Positions 1 through 8,781 of a stretch of 64,000 nt of DNA are shown piece after piece; the first letter of the stretch is position 1, and every line of letters begins with the position of its first letter. The stretch is taken from positions 18,956 through 82,955 of the forward strand of contig JAAWJJ010000006.1 of NCBI GenBank assembly GCA_022796875.1. The letters run 5' to 3'. The translations under genes and the position numbers were made by a program. The notes under the pieces are model-generated. The model was not told the origin of the DNA. It did not search any database and saw only the letters and a program-made list of their open reading frames with translations. The stretch is from Eubacterium sp. (GTDB lineage Bacteria > Bacillota > Clostridia > Lachnospirales > Lachnospiraceae).

Positions 1-152
1 AAATTTTTCTTGTTTTATCGGAAAACCTATGCTAGAATTCTCTCAAAGCATATTTTCTCTTTGTCTGGGCAATTTCAGGTATTCTAATCCAAATCACAGG
101 AAGCTCTCTTATATTTTTCATATTCTATGCTTCCTGCTTTTTCAGAAAATCC

Positions 153-691
153 ATGCTTTTTATTTCACAGTTTACAAAAAAGCAGGAGGTTCTGGAAACC
201 CTGCCGTTAAATGAAGCCGTAGGGTCAGCGGTGGAGGAATGTATCCAATCCGGAGTGCTGCGGGACCCTCGCGGCATTCGTCAAATATCCATGCAAGCAT
301 TTCTATTTTCCTCATTGCTCGCGGGAATAAAGCGGAGGTGATCAGTATGTGTATTTTTGAATATAATGAAGAACTGCATATTAAGAACGAATGTAAAATT
401 GCCATGGAAGCCGTGATAGAAAAAGGGTTTGCTCAGGGACAGGAGCCGGGACGGGAACAGGGGCAACAAAAAACCCTGACCGAATTAATCTGCAAAAAAA
501 TGAAGAAAAACAAATCAATAGAAGTCACTGCCGGGGATCTGGAAACGGACATGGACAATATTCGGAACATCTGGCAGATTGCCAGCCGGTTTGCTCCTGA
601 CTTTGATGCAGATCAGGTGTTTGCAGCAGTATTGGAAAAAAATGTACCCCGGCAGGAACTATTCGATCAAAAAAAGAAAAAACTCCATTGA
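153..691 (+). pseudogene. Broken Rpn/PD-(D/E)XK nuclease-transposase family remnant
   Basis: This looks like the C-terminal third of a protein of the Rpn (recombination-promoting nuclease) family. One frame carries LNEAVGSAVEECIQSGVLRD, and another frame from about position 325 carries NKAEVISMCIFEYNEELHIK. In intact relatives these two segments are contiguous in a single frame, followed by a Glu/Gly/Gln-rich tail like the one seen here (FAQGQEPGREQGQQ). About 35-40 extra bases between them, roughly 271-310, break the frame. The N-terminal nuclease domain is absent from the window. No function is expected. The family call is from memory of the conserved C-terminal pattern. Positions 1-152 hold no recognisable gene. 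Confidence 0.6.
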
Positions 692-790
692 TTTTTTCGC
701 TGTATTGTCCTAAAATATTCTTCATAAAAACACCTCTTTTGTCAATGATAGCCTGGGGAAGAACATTTATCAGAAAGGCAGGAATCAACT

Positions 791-1762
791 GTGAAAGATT
801 CACCACTTTATTATAGTATTGGGGCTCTTTTGTACTGCCCTGCAAATAATAAATCCATTGCCGGTTCGATTATAAACAACAGATTCGGCAGCCGCTTTTC
901 ACTGGCTTTATGCCTGGAAGACACCATAAACGATAACTTTGTCCTGCAGGCCGAGCAAATACTCTTTTCCAGCCTGCAGAAAATCCGCCATGCTTTATCA
1001 GAAACCAGTTTCTACCTGCCAAAAATATTTATTCGCATTCGGAATAAGGAACAAATGCAGCGTTTGTACAGCATGTCCGGAGAACTGTCTTCCCTTATAA
1101 CCGGGTTTATCATACCGAAATTTTCTCTTGAAAATGCAGACGATTTCATACAGACCATATTGGAAATCAACGAAACTGCCCGGCGTCCGGTATATATGAT
1201 GCCGATTTATGAAAGTCCTTCTATCATTGATTTAAGGAAACGCTATGATATTTTATATGGATTAAAAGAAAAATTAGATTCCATACGGGAACTGATCTTA
1301 AATATCCGCGTAGGCGGAAACGACCTCTGCCACGTATTCGGCTACCGGCGGCACGCGGACGAATCCATACATAAAATACCTCCGATCGCTCAGATTTTTT
1401 CTGATATAAATACCGTTTACGGATTGGACTACGTAATATCCGGGCCGGTCTGGGAATATTTCAACGGGCCAAACTGGGAACAGGGACTCCGAAATGAAAT
1501 TTCGGAGGACATACTATGCGGATTTACAGGAAAAACCGTGATTCATCCACGGCAGATTCCCATCGTTAACGAATCGTACTCCATCACTGCCGCCGACTTC
1601 GAATCCGCAAAGGCGATCCTGAACTGGAAGAAAGAAACGCCTTCTTTCGTATCTTCCGATCCCGGAAAAGAACGGATGAACGAATATAAAACGCATACAA
1701 ACTGGGCCAGGAAAATACTGTTTCTGGCAGACTGTTACGGTATCAGACAAGAAAAACCCTAA
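791..1762 (+). CDS. HpcH/HpaI-citrate lyase-like C-C bond lyase of ter-type biosynthetic modules
   Basis: A 323-residue protein resembling the TIM-barrel C-C bond lyase (CitE/HpcH-like) family found in tellurite-resistance-associated gene modules. Supporting segments are RPVYMMPIYESPSIIDL, ELILNIRVGGNDLCHVFG, which carries the conserved RxGGND pattern, and CGFTGKTVIHPRQIPIVNE near the C-terminus, a typical lyase-family G-K-x-x-IHP end. The start is GTG, preceded by AGGA with 7-base spacing. The gene converges on the two phosphoribosyltransferase genes at 1798-3965, the partners it has in ter loci, where the module is proposed to make a nucleoside-like metabolite. The substrate is unknown. A hairpin terminator follows directly. 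Confidence 0.75.
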   Translation: MKDSPLYYSIGALLYCPANNKSIAGSIINNRFGSRFSLALCLEDTINDNFVLQAEQILFSSLQKIRHALSETSFYLPKIFIRIRNKEQMQRLYSMSGELSSLITGFIIPKFSLENADDFIQTILEINETARRPVYMMPIYESPSIIDLRKRYDILYGLKEKLDSIRELILNIRVGGNDLCHVFGYRRHADESIHKIPPIAQIFSDINTVYGLDYVISGPVWEYFNGPNWEQGLRNEISEDILCGFTGKTVIHPRQIPIVNESYSITAADFESAKAILNWKKETPSFVSSDPGKERMNEYKTHTNWARKILFLADCYGIRQEKP

Positions 1763-1782
1763 AGAATAACTTCAATAAACTC

Positions 1783-1819
1783 CTGGCGGAGGAAATGTTA
1801 TGCATCCGCCAGTTTTTTT
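1783..1819 (+). terminator. Rho-independent terminator of the lyase gene
   Basis: CTGGCGGA (1783-1790) pairs with TCCGCCAG (1805-1812) across a 14-base loop, followed by seven T. The hairpin physically overlaps the stop and last codons of the converging StiP-type gene, so the same bases serve as coding sequence on the other strand. Confidence 0.75.
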
Positions 1820-2847
1820 ATGATTCCGCAGCATTTATAGTGCGACAGCGCACCGTATTCAACCGGAACTTCCTTTTCCTTTGCGAGCCTGACAATGTGC
1901 GCCAGTTCATCATGTCCCTTATATTTTGCGTCAATCAATACTTTCCACGGCACCCGCCTTAACAAAACCCGCGTCGTTTCCCCGATTCCCGGTTTGATCA
2001 GGTTAATATCGGCAATACTGTACCGTTCCGCCAGTTTTTGCACTTCTTTTGCTCCCTGTCCGGTAATTCTGTTTTTCGTCTTGCTGTTCTGTATGGTAAA
2101 ATGCTTTTCAATCGCTTCGATAAACGGGTACGACAGGTCGGCATCCGCCAGCTCCCCGTAATACACCGCGCCGTGATAATCCTTTGGCCCGATAATATCC
2201 TCCCGCAGGAATGTCCGGCTGACCAGCCCGGATACCGTACAATTTAAACAGGAACTGGGAATCAGGATGTCTTCATGCGTCCCGCACAGTTCCGTTACGT
2301 TTGCCGGATCTGCCGCAACCGCAATCTCCGGTGAAACCCCGTCATAATCCGCAATTTCTTTCTGAAGTTCTTTTAAAATCGCTCCTTTTCCGATCCATCC
2401 GTCCACAAAAAGCAGCCGTTCCGGCTGATACTGCGACAGCAAAAATTTCATCGCGTTTTTATCAATCCCTCTTCCGCGGATAATGGAAATCGCATAATGC
2501 GGCGTATCCAACCTGTATTTCAGTTTCAAATACCGCTTTAACAATATTCCGATCGGAATACCGGCACGCGCCAAAGATACGAGAACAATATCTTTTCCTC
2601 TTTTTTCCATAATCCGGTCTGCCAGGCAGCCGATCGCATTGGCCGTTGCGCCCGCATAATTTTTCAGGGCTTCCTCATAAATTTCCATATATTTTTCCGT
2701 CGGTACATACTCGATCGGCAGCATTTCACAATAATGCTTTCCGGCCTGAATCAGTTTTTCCCGTTCGATAGTCGGCTGCGGTTCTACAAGGCCGGTAATA
2801 TCCTTTAATAACAATATAACATCGCTTTCCCGATATGACGTCTTCAT
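1798..2847 (-). CDS. StiP-type (cysteine protease/PRTase-like) ter-module protein
   Basis: About 349 residues, of the family annotated as cysteine protease StiP or PRTase-like in ter-associated modules. Visible features are VLVSLARAGIPIGILLKRYL (an RAG-type core), HYAISIIRGRGID and FVDGWIGKGAI, a modified PRPP-loop-like segment. The family is thought to modify a nucleobase- or ribose-containing metabolite rather than act as a classical protease. The start is set at the ATG at 2847, which has AGGTGG eight bases upstream and overlaps the TGA of the preceding gene as ATGA, so translation is probably coupled to the TRSP-type phosphoribosyltransferase. A longer start at 2889 is possible but lacks this support. 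Convergent with the C-C lyase. Confidence 0.75.
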   Translation of the reverse strand: MKTSYRESDVILLLKDITGLVEPQPTIEREKLIQAGKHYCEMLPIEYVPTEKYMEIYEEALKNYAGATANAIGCLADRIMEKRGKDIVLVSLARAGIPIGILLKRYLKLKYRLDTPHYAISIIRGRGIDKNAMKFLLSQYQPERLLFVDGWIGKGAILKELQKEIADYDGVSPEIAVAADPANVTELCGTHEDILIPSSCLNCTVSGLVSRTFLREDIIGPKDYHGAVYYGELADADLSYPFIEAIEKHFTIQNSKTKNRITGQGAKEVQKLAERYSIADINLIKPGIGETTRVLLRRVPWKVLIDAKYKGHDELAHIVRLAKEKEVPVEYGALSHYKCCGIIKKLADA

Positions 2848-3965
2848 TCCAATTCCCACCTTACTATATAAACCGAATCGTTCCCGCACATGGATAACGC
2901 CTGCAGCAGGGAATGTAATCCTTTTGTTTCTGTCTTTGGCGCGTCCGTAATAAGAAAAACAAGGTTATATTTTTTTATATCATACAGAAAATTCTTCCTG
3001 CCCTTATCATACAGGCTTTTGATCTCATATCGCGTATGAAGCGGGTAATCCTCCTCCTGGCTCACGAGGATCGGACTTCTCGTTGTAGAATGGCACCGGA
3101 CATTCTCCGCTTTTTTTTCCATATACTGAGCGATCCGAAGCGCCGGATACATAAACTCTTCCGTCCCGAGCACGAGTATATCCCGTACGCCGCAGAACGA
3201 AACTTTCGATAAGATCTCTTTCCACACCTTTTCTATCTCACCGTCATACTGCACCATCCCTGTAAGACGCCTGGCATCTACATGGCAGCGTACCGCAAAT
3301 TCTCTTACCGTACTGCCGAAATCACAGGCCGGCTTTTCGGAATCACAGCAAATATAATTCCCGTTTCCTTCGAAACGTTCCGCCGCGGCAGGATAGGCCG
3401 TATGATCGGTTTTAACAAGATAATGCAGGCCGATCCCTCTTTTTGCGTAATTTGTAAGCGCTGCCCCGTCCATACCGTTTAACAGGGAAGCAACGGCATA
3501 TTTTTTTATCATCGGATACCCGGCATTTAAAATATCGACAATATTTAAAATCGTCTTTCCGGTCGTCACTTCATCCTCCACAAAAACGATCCGGTCCACG
3601 TCTTTACAAATCCGGTCCATATCTTCTCTGACCAGTTTCTGTTCCGTTGCATGGCTGTGTTCTTCCGAAAAAAACAGGTAATGCACTCCGTCCAGAATTT
3701 CCCTTGTCGTCTGTATATAAGGTGCCTGGCACCGATGGGCAACGGCCGCACCAATGGCGGTCGCCGTTTCTGCAAATCCGACAAACAGCAGCTTTTCCTC
3801 CGCGTAATGAGCCGAAACCAGATCCGCAAGTTTATAAAACATCGAAAAGGCCTTTGAGGCGCGCACCGGGATATGCTTTCCCTGCAGCCGGTTTACCACA
3901 AGATAATTTCGTTTTTTATTATTTTCCCTTTTTGCAATCCTAACCAGTTCTTTTTCTGTATACAT
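2844..3965 (-). CDS. Phosphoribosyltransferase with C-terminal TRSP domain
   Basis: A 373-residue two-domain protein. The N-terminal part is an orotate-phosphoribosyltransferase-like fold with the PRPP-binding loop IVFVEDEVTTGKTILNIVD around residue 130. The C-terminal part holds the eponymous TRSP motif (HSTTRSPI), followed by YPLHTRYEIKSLYDKG, as in the TRSP domain fused to these enzymes. The family occurs with StiP-type and CitE-like genes in ter stress modules. It is the first gene of a two-gene operon, sharing an ATGA overlap with the next. The expected role is transfer of a phosphoribosyl group onto an unknown base. No TerD, ATP-grasp or HAD gene of such modules is present in the window. 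Confidence 0.75.
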   Translation of the reverse strand: MYTEKELVRIAKRENNKKRNYLVVNRLQGKHIPVRASKAFSMFYKLADLVSAHYAEEKLLFVGFAETATAIGAAVAHRCQAPYIQTTREILDGVHYLFFSEEHSHATEQKLVREDMDRICKDVDRIVFVEDEVTTGKTILNIVDILNAGYPMIKKYAVASLLNGMDGAALTNYAKRGIGLHYLVKTDHTAYPAAAERFEGNGNYICCDSEKPACDFGSTVREFAVRCHVDARRLTGMVQYDGEIEKVWKEILSKVSFCGVRDILVLGTEEFMYPALRIAQYMEKKAENVRCHSTTRSPILVSQEEDYPLHTRYEIKSLYDKGRKNFLYDIKKYNLVFLITDAPKTETKGLHSLLQALSMCGNDSVYIVRWELE

Positions 3966-4000
3966 TCCTCTATTCCTGTTTTAATTAATAAAAAAATTCT

Positions 4001-4039
4001 GTTTCCCAAAAACACTATTTTCCGTTTCCCAAAAACACT
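4001..4039. repeat. 16-bp direct repeat upstream of the phosphoribosyltransferase operon
   Basis: GTTTCCCAAAAACACT occurs at 4001-4016 and again at 4024-4039, a period of 23 bases (about two helical turns). It lies between the FliD-like gene's terminator and the start of the TRSP-type gene, so it may be a regulator binding site for that operon. Confidence 0.5.
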
Positions 4040-4053
4040 TTCTGATTTACAGG

Positions 4054-4081
4054 AAAAAAGGAGTTCCTTCCCTGGAACTCC
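4054..4081 (-). terminator. Rho-independent terminator after the FliD-like gene
   Basis: Read on the minus strand, GGAGTTCC and GGAACTCC (4060-4067/4074-4081) form a perfect 8-bp stem with a 6-base loop, followed by a run of six T (4054-4059). It ends transcription from the gene at 4100-4861. Confidence 0.85.
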
Positions 4082-4099
4082 CCTCCTGTCCTCTTGTTG

Positions 4100-4861
4100 T
4101 TAAATACCTTTACTGTATAACGAGCCAACCAAATCCGCGGAAGAATATGCTCCATGGCTTGAATACATTCCGCCGCTGTTTAATGCACTTACCGAATAAT
4201 TCATAATATTGGAACTGTGCGCGGAAACTCTCGCCGCATAAGAACCGTTCCCCTGGAATAAATACTGCGCTTTTGACATATCCGCGTCTTTAAACGCCGA
4301 TTCGTTAATGGTTAGCTGATAATCCGAGCCAACCGTAATTCCCAGTTCCGCCAATCTCTTTTCATTGGATGCCGTCGTATTGATCATACTGATCGTAGAA
4401 CGTTTCACACTGGAATTATCTACTTTATCCGCCTGTTCGATTACGGCATTGTAGCTGTCCACAAATGCTTTCACACCCTTATAGATCGCGTCTGCATCGT
4501 ATTCCTGTTTGACCGTCCCGTCGTCCTGTTTGACTTCTTTCGTCTTAAACAGCGACTTGCTGCCGGTACGCATCAGGTCGTATGTTTTGCTCTTCAAATC
4601 AGACGCCGTCGTATTCATCTTTTTGATCGACGTCCTGTTTGCAACGGCCTCTTTGTTATTGTTGCTAATTTTTGCTCTTGTTGCGCTTGTCTTGGAGCCG
4701 TCGCTGTCCTGCGAATAATAAGCTTTTAGCAGCTTATAATACGAACCGTTTCGGATGCTGGAATAGTCTGACAAAAAACTGGCATCCATTCCGACGCTGT
4801 TGGAAGAAGAACCTCCCAAACCTCCAAATAATGTACTTAATGAAGAAACTGTTAATGACAT
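4100..4861 (-). CDS. FliD C-terminal-like protein
   Basis: A 253-residue protein rich in Ser, Asn and Ala. Its second half resembles the C-terminal domain of flagellar hook-associated protein 2 (FliD): VKAFVDSYNAVIEQADK, followed by LAELGITVGSDYQLTINESAF and an oligomerisation-like tail. The N-terminal cap domains of true FliD (usually over 400 residues) are missing. There is no signal peptide, no flagellar gene adjacent, and it is a single-gene unit with its own terminator. It could be a secreted or surface adhesin-like paralogue, or a flagellum-associated protein. CheV at 8782-9690 is the only other motility-related gene here. Function is not assignable beyond family resemblance. Confidence 0.6.
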   Translation of the reverse strand: MSLTVSSLSTLFGGLGGSSSNSVGMDASFLSDYSSIRNGSYYKLLKAYYSQDSDGSKTSATRAKISNNNKEAVANRTSIKKMNTTASDLKSKTYDLMRTGSKSLFKTKEVKQDDGTVKQEYDADAIYKGVKAFVDSYNAVIEQADKVDNSSVKRSTISMINTTASNEKRLAELGITVGSDYQLTINESAFKDADMSKAQYLFQGNGSYAARVSAHSSNIMNYSVSALNSGGMYSSHGAYSSADLVGSLYSKGI

Positions 4862-4914
4862 ACTATCACTCCTTTGATCCCTGTCGCTTATTTTTGGTTA
4901 TACCATACTATTGA

Positions 4915-5598
4915 TTATTGTACCACATCTTCTATCTGCCAGTCTATGCCAGTTACGCCATTTTGCTCCAAAAATTCATTTGCCTGGCTGAAATGCCGGC
5001 ATCCGAAAAATCCCCGGAATGCCGAAAGCGGACTCGGATGCGGTGCCTTTAAAATCAGGTGTTTCGGATTGGTCAGCATCGGAATCTTGCTTTGCGCCGG
5101 CTTCCCCCATAACATATATACGACCGGTTCATCTTTTTGATTCACGGCCTCTAAAATGGCGTCGGTAAACTGCTCCCAGCCTCTGCCGCGATGCGAATTT
5201 GCCTGATGGGCACGGACGGTCAATACCGTATTTAAGAGCAGCACGCCCTGTTTCGCCCACTTCTCCAGATAGCCGTTGTTCGGAATTCTGCACCCAAGGT
5301 CGTCCTGCAGTTCTTTATAAATATTCTGAAGCGACGGCGGTATTTCTTTCTGGGACGGCAAAACCGAAAAACACAACCCATGCGCCTGGTTGACCTCATG
5401 ATAGGGATCCTGCCCCAATATCACGACTTTCACATCTTTTAACGGCGTCAGATGCAAAGCATTGAAAATATCATCCGCCGGCGGATAGATCACTTTTGAG
5501 TTATATTCCTGCCTTACAAACTGATACAATTCTCTGTAATACGGCTTTTTAAATTCGGCATCCATCGCCGGAAGCCAGTCGTTGCTTATCATTGCCAT
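4915..5598 (-). CDS. ung: Uracil-DNA glycosylase
   Basis: A 227-residue family-1 uracil-DNA glycosylase that removes uracil from DNA in base-excision repair. The water-activating motif GQDPYHE is present, as are the uracil-binding VLLLNTVLTVRAHQANSH region and the C-terminal DNA-intercalation motif HPSPLSAFRGFFGCRHF. Length is normal for the family. Three bases separate its start from the stop of hisF, so it is the last gene of the operon that begins with the unknown membrane protein at 8612. There is no sign of damage. Confidence 0.97.
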   Translation of the reverse strand: MAMISNDWLPAMDAEFKKPYYRELYQFVRQEYNSKVIYPPADDIFNALHLTPLKDVKVVILGQDPYHEVNQAHGLCFSVLPSQKEIPPSLQNIYKELQDDLGCRIPNNGYLEKWAKQGVLLLNTVLTVRAHQANSHRGRGWEQFTDAILEAVNQKDEPVVYMLWGKPAQSKIPMLTNPKHLILKAPHPSPLSAFRGFFGCRHFSQANEFLEQNGVTGIDWQIEDVVQ

Positions 5599-5601
5599 AC
5601 T

Positions 5602-6369
5602 TTATCCCTGCTTTCTCACGGAAATCCCGCGGCCTGCCAGATATTCTTTCAATTCCGCAATTTCCAGTTCTTTATAGTGGAACAAAGACGCCGCCAGCGC
5701 GGCATCCGCTTTCCCCTCACTCAATGCATCGTAAAAATGTTCTTTCGTTCCGGCGCCCCCGGAAGCAATGACAGGAATGGATACATTTGCGGCGATCGTA
5801 CGCGTCAGTTCAATATCGTAACCTGCTTTTGTTCCGTCGCAGTCCATACTCGTCAGCAAAATTTCTCCGGCTCCGAGCGCGTCTGCTTTACGCGCCCATT
5901 CTACCGCATCAATGCCGGTATCCAGCCGTCCGCCGTTCTTATAAATATTCCAGCCGCTGTGATCCGCGCGCCGTTTCGCATCAATCGCTACGACGACGCA
6001 CTGGCTGCCAAATTTTTCGGCGGCCTCCGCAATCAGTCCCGGATTCCGGATGGCGGCGGAATTGATCGATACTTTGTCTGCTCCCTGCCGCAAGATTGCC
6101 TTAAAATCATCTACAGTACGGATACCGCCCCCTACCGTAAACGGGATAAACACCTTTTTTGCCACTTCGCGTACCATTTCGGTCACGGTTTTCCGATTGT
6201 CGCTCGAAGCCGTAATATCCAGAAAAACGAGTTCGTCCGCTCCCGCTTTATCATAAGCCGCCGCCGTTTCCACCGGATCCCCGGCATCCTGCAGATTCAC
6301 AAAATTGATTCCTTTCACCACACGCCCGTTATTGACGTCCAGACATGGGATAATTCTCTTTGTAAACAT
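5602..6369 (-). CDS. hisF: Imidazole glycerol phosphate synthase cyclase subunit
   Basis: A 255-residue (beta/alpha)8 barrel, the cyclase half of IGP synthase in histidine biosynthesis. It uses ammonia from HisH to turn PRFAR into imidazole glycerol phosphate and AICAR. Evidence is the N-terminal [16 protein letters not shown] with the catalytic Asp, VVVAIDAKR with the second Asp, and the phosphate-binding segments [10 protein letters not shown] and VIASGGAGT. Its ATG overlaps the hisH stop by one base (TAATG), indicating coupling. The other his genes are not in the window. Confidence 0.97.
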   Translation of the reverse strand: MFTKRIIPCLDVNNGRVVKGINFVNLQDAGDPVETAAAYDKAGADELVFLDITASSDNRKTVTEMVREVAKKVFIPFTVGGGIRTVDDFKAILRQGADKVSINSAAIRNPGLIAEAAEKFGSQCVVVAIDAKRRADHSGWNIYKNGGRLDTGIDAVEWARKADALGAGEILLTSMDCDGTKAGYDIELTRTIAANVSIPVIASGGAGTKEHFYDALSEGKADAALAASLFHYKELEIAELKEYLAGRGISVRKQG

Positions 6370-6992
6370 TACCGGCTACCTCCTGTGACCGCAGCAAAAT
6401 TTTGTAAAATACGAAGTCCCGTCCGCCCGCTTTTTTCCGGATGGAACTGACAGGCAAACAGATTTCCACATTCCACAGACGCGTCGATTTTCACTCCGTA
6501 TTCCGCCCTTGCCGTCACGATCTGCTCTTTTGCTGCACGCAGATAGTAGGAATGTACAAAATATACATACGGTTCTTCCTGTTCCAAACCGGCAAACAGC
6601 CTGCCGTTATTTTTCAGTTCCAGGGAATTCCAGCCGATATGCGGAATCTTTAAATCTTCTGCTTTCGGAATACGTAAAACGTTTCCTTTCAGCAATCCCA
6701 GTCCTTCTACGCCGCTGCTCTCCTCACTGCTTTCAAACAACAGCTGCAGTCCCAGACAGATACCCAGAAACGGAACCTGCCTGGCAACGGTTTCTTCGAT
6801 GACTTTATCCAGTTCAAATTTCTGAAGCTGTTCCATTGCTACACTGAATGCGCCGACTCCCGGCAAAACAACATGGTCCGCGTTTCGGATCTCCCTGTGG
6901 TCCCTGGTAATGAGCGCTTCCTCGCCGATATATTGCAATGCCTTTTCCACACTTTTTAAATTTCCAGCGTCATAATCAATAATTGCGATCAT
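6369..6992 (-). CDS. hisH: Imidazole glycerol phosphate synthase glutaminase subunit
   Basis: A 207-residue class I glutamine amidotransferase that supplies ammonia to HisF. The nucleophile elbow [11 protein letters not shown] carries the catalytic Cys, and the C-terminal CQFHPEKSG carries the His/Glu pair. The N-terminus [18 protein letters not shown] is typical of HisH. It sits between the unknown membrane protein, whose stop is three bases upstream, and hisF, so the four genes from 8612 to 4915 form one transcription unit. Confidence 0.97.
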   Translation of the reverse strand: MIAIIDYDAGNLKSVEKALQYIGEEALITRDHREIRNADHVVLPGVGAFSVAMEQLQKFELDKVIEETVARQVPFLGICLGLQLLFESSEESSGVEGLGLLKGNVLRIPKAEDLKIPHIGWNSLELKNNGRLFAGLEQEEPYVYFVHSYYLRAAKEQIVTARAEYGVKIDASVECGNLFACQFHPEKSGRTGLRILQNFAAVTGGSR

Positions 6993-6995
6993 ACA

Positions 6996-8612
6996 TTACT
7001 CTCCCAAACCAAGGCCGGCAACAATTTTGTATACCTGATTCGTATACTCCGTCTTATCCTGAATCGAATACAGATTCTTCGCGTCATCCACAGACATCAA
7101 AAACGTATCTTTCAGACGCTGTTCTATTTCCTGCCTGATTTCCGAATATTGCGGCTCCAGGCCGTAAGAGGCCGCCTCATCCACATATTTTTCGTACCTC
7201 TGTACTCCTCGCACAAGCGCATCCAGAGCGTTTTCGTGCATTCCAACCTGCTCAAAATAGTAAAACGCATCTCTTTGCTGGCTGATAAAAGCCATCAAGC
7301 GGATTTTATCGTATAATTCCTGATTTTTATCCGTAATCGTATAGCCTTCAATCGTTTCATATGCCAACGTGTAGTCGCCTTTGCTGAAATAATTTTCCGC
7401 GTCTTTCTCAATTCTTGTATTTCCCTGCAAATTTGTAAACATAAAAATCAGTACAAAAATGGAAGCTCCCAGTACCAGGCTGACTATCAGCGGCCCTTTC
7501 GGAACAGGCGGCATTTTTTCTTTCGGTTTTTTCTCTTTTTTCGGTTTCGGAGGCTTTTTCGCTTTCTCTTTTTTCGGCTTCTTTGGCTCTTTTCCCTTTT
7601 TCTCTTTCTTTTCTTTCTTCTCTTTTTTCTGGCGGCCTTTTTTTCCTTTCTCCTGCGTCTTATTTTCCCCCTCCAGCTCACGCAGTATTTCCAGATTTTC
7701 TTCCGAAATATTCTCTAAAGCCTGGGTTTCCGGAACTGCGATCTGTTCTTCTTCCTCGTCGTCATCTGATCCGCCCAGCGCGTTCAAAAGCTTCTGGAAA
7801 AACCCTTTTAATCCGCCGGCGTTTTCGCCGTCTTTTTCTTTTTTCTTACTATTCTTTTTTTCATTTTTATTTTCCGGTTCTGCCTTTTGGGCGCCGGAAG
7901 TATCAATTTCTTTCTGCAGCATTTCGGATAAACTCTCCGACGGCTGTTCCTCTATTCCGGAATCGTTTAAAATACCGCCGATGTCTATATTATCCTCATC
8001 CGCTTTTAACAGATCGTTCAATTCCCCCAGATTCTCGTCGTCAGACGACAGGCTGGACAACAAATCCATTAATTCCGGCTCCGGACCATCTCCGCTGCTT
8101 TCGCTGCTGCCATCCCCGACAACTTCCGGCATAACAATGCCGTCCGGTAGTTCGATCCCGTCCGGTTCCTGTCCTTTCTCCTGCGGCTGAGTTTCCGGAA
8201 CGGAAACCTGTGCCGGAGCAGAAGTTTGTGCCGGTTCCGGCACAGACGGCGTTGGCACCTCCTGCCGTTTCGGCGGTTCCTGTGCATTTACAATCTGATT
8301 CAGCCTGTCAAAAAAGCCCTGCTCTTCCTCCGGATTTTTGTTGACGCTGTCAGGCGCATATTCCTTGTTTTTATGATCCGGAAACAGCTCCTTATCGTTC
8401 AGAAGTTCTTTCTCAAACTCCCGGATAAATTCGTCGTCATCCCCCGGCGACGACTTTCCCAGCATCTGGCCGATCTCTGAATCAAACTCGGCAAAATCAT
8501 CCATTTCCCTGGAAATCAGTTCCTGGCTGATATCCGATTTTTTATTCAATTCCTGCTTATAACTCGTAACAGACCTTAACAGGCTGTCGAGATAATCCTC
8601 ATTCTGACTCAT
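6996..8612 (-). CDS. Unknown single-pass membrane protein with acidic and Lys/Pro-rich linkers
   Basis: A 538-residue protein not recognised as a named family. The N-terminal half is acidic and low-complexity (DDDEF, EEEEQ, Pro/Gln/Ser-rich). Residues of roughly 310-370 form a strongly basic Lys/Glu/Pro stretch (KKEKKEKKEKKG and repeats). This is followed by one hydrophobic segment, GPLIVSLVLGASIFVLIFMF, and a C-terminal helical domain of about 150 residues with TPR-like helices (AENYFSKGDYTLAYETIEGY). The basic stretch just before the helix predicts a cytoplasmic N-terminus and an outside C-terminal domain. It is the first gene of the operon with hisH, hisF and ung. The long shadow ORFs in this region are by-products of the biased composition. 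Confidence 0.75.
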   Translation of the reverse strand: MSQNEDYLDSLLRSVTSYKQELNKKSDISQELISREMDDFAEFDSEIGQMLGKSSPGDDDEFIREFEKELLNDKELFPDHKNKEYAPDSVNKNPEEEQGFFDRLNQIVNAQEPPKRQEVPTPSVPEPAQTSAPAQVSVPETQPQEKGQEPDGIELPDGIVMPEVVGDGSSESSGDGPEPELMDLLSSLSSDDENLGELNDLLKADEDNIDIGGILNDSGIEEQPSESLSEMLQKEIDTSGAQKAEPENKNEKKNSKKKEKDGENAGGLKGFFQKLLNALGGSDDDEEEEQIAVPETQALENISEENLEILRELEGENKTQEKGKKGRQKKEKKEKKEKKGKEPKKPKKEKAKKPPKPKKEKKPKEKMPPVPKGPLIVSLVLGASIFVLIFMFTNLQGNTRIEKDAENYFSKGDYTLAYETIEGYTITDKNQELYDKIRLMAFISQQRDAFYYFEQVGMHENALDALVRGVQRYEKYVDEAASYGLEPQYSEIRQEIEQRLKDTFLMSVDDAKNLYSIQDKTEYTNQVYKIVAGLGLGE

Positions 8613-8679
8613 ACAGCCACCTCCCGTCTTTCTTTTTTCATAAACAGCCTATAAAGGAAACATTTTTCTGTAAATTAAC

Positions 8680-8713
8680 AAAAAAGCGGGGCGTGACAAG
8701 TCAATATCACGCC
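8680..8713 (-). terminator. Rho-independent terminator after cheV
   Basis: On the minus strand GGCGTGA and TCACGCC (8690-8696/8707-8713) pair with a 10-base loop. A short GC stretch and six T (8680-8685) follow. It lies between cheV and the next gene downstream. Confidence 0.7.
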
Positions 8714-8781
8714 TCATATTATATGTAACCTTACTTGCACCAGAATAAATATCCATACCTTTCCCGTTCCCGATAACGTCC

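Noticed and set aside
29..214. Small ORF at the left edge
   Set aside because: AT-rich, hydrophobic, no ribosome binding site, and it overlaps the pseudogene in another frame.
7459..8190. Plus-strand Phe/Ser-rich ORF of 243 residues
   Set aside because: It is the complement of the Lys/Glu/Asp-rich membrane protein gene; its composition follows from that bias, with no ribosome binding site or family match.
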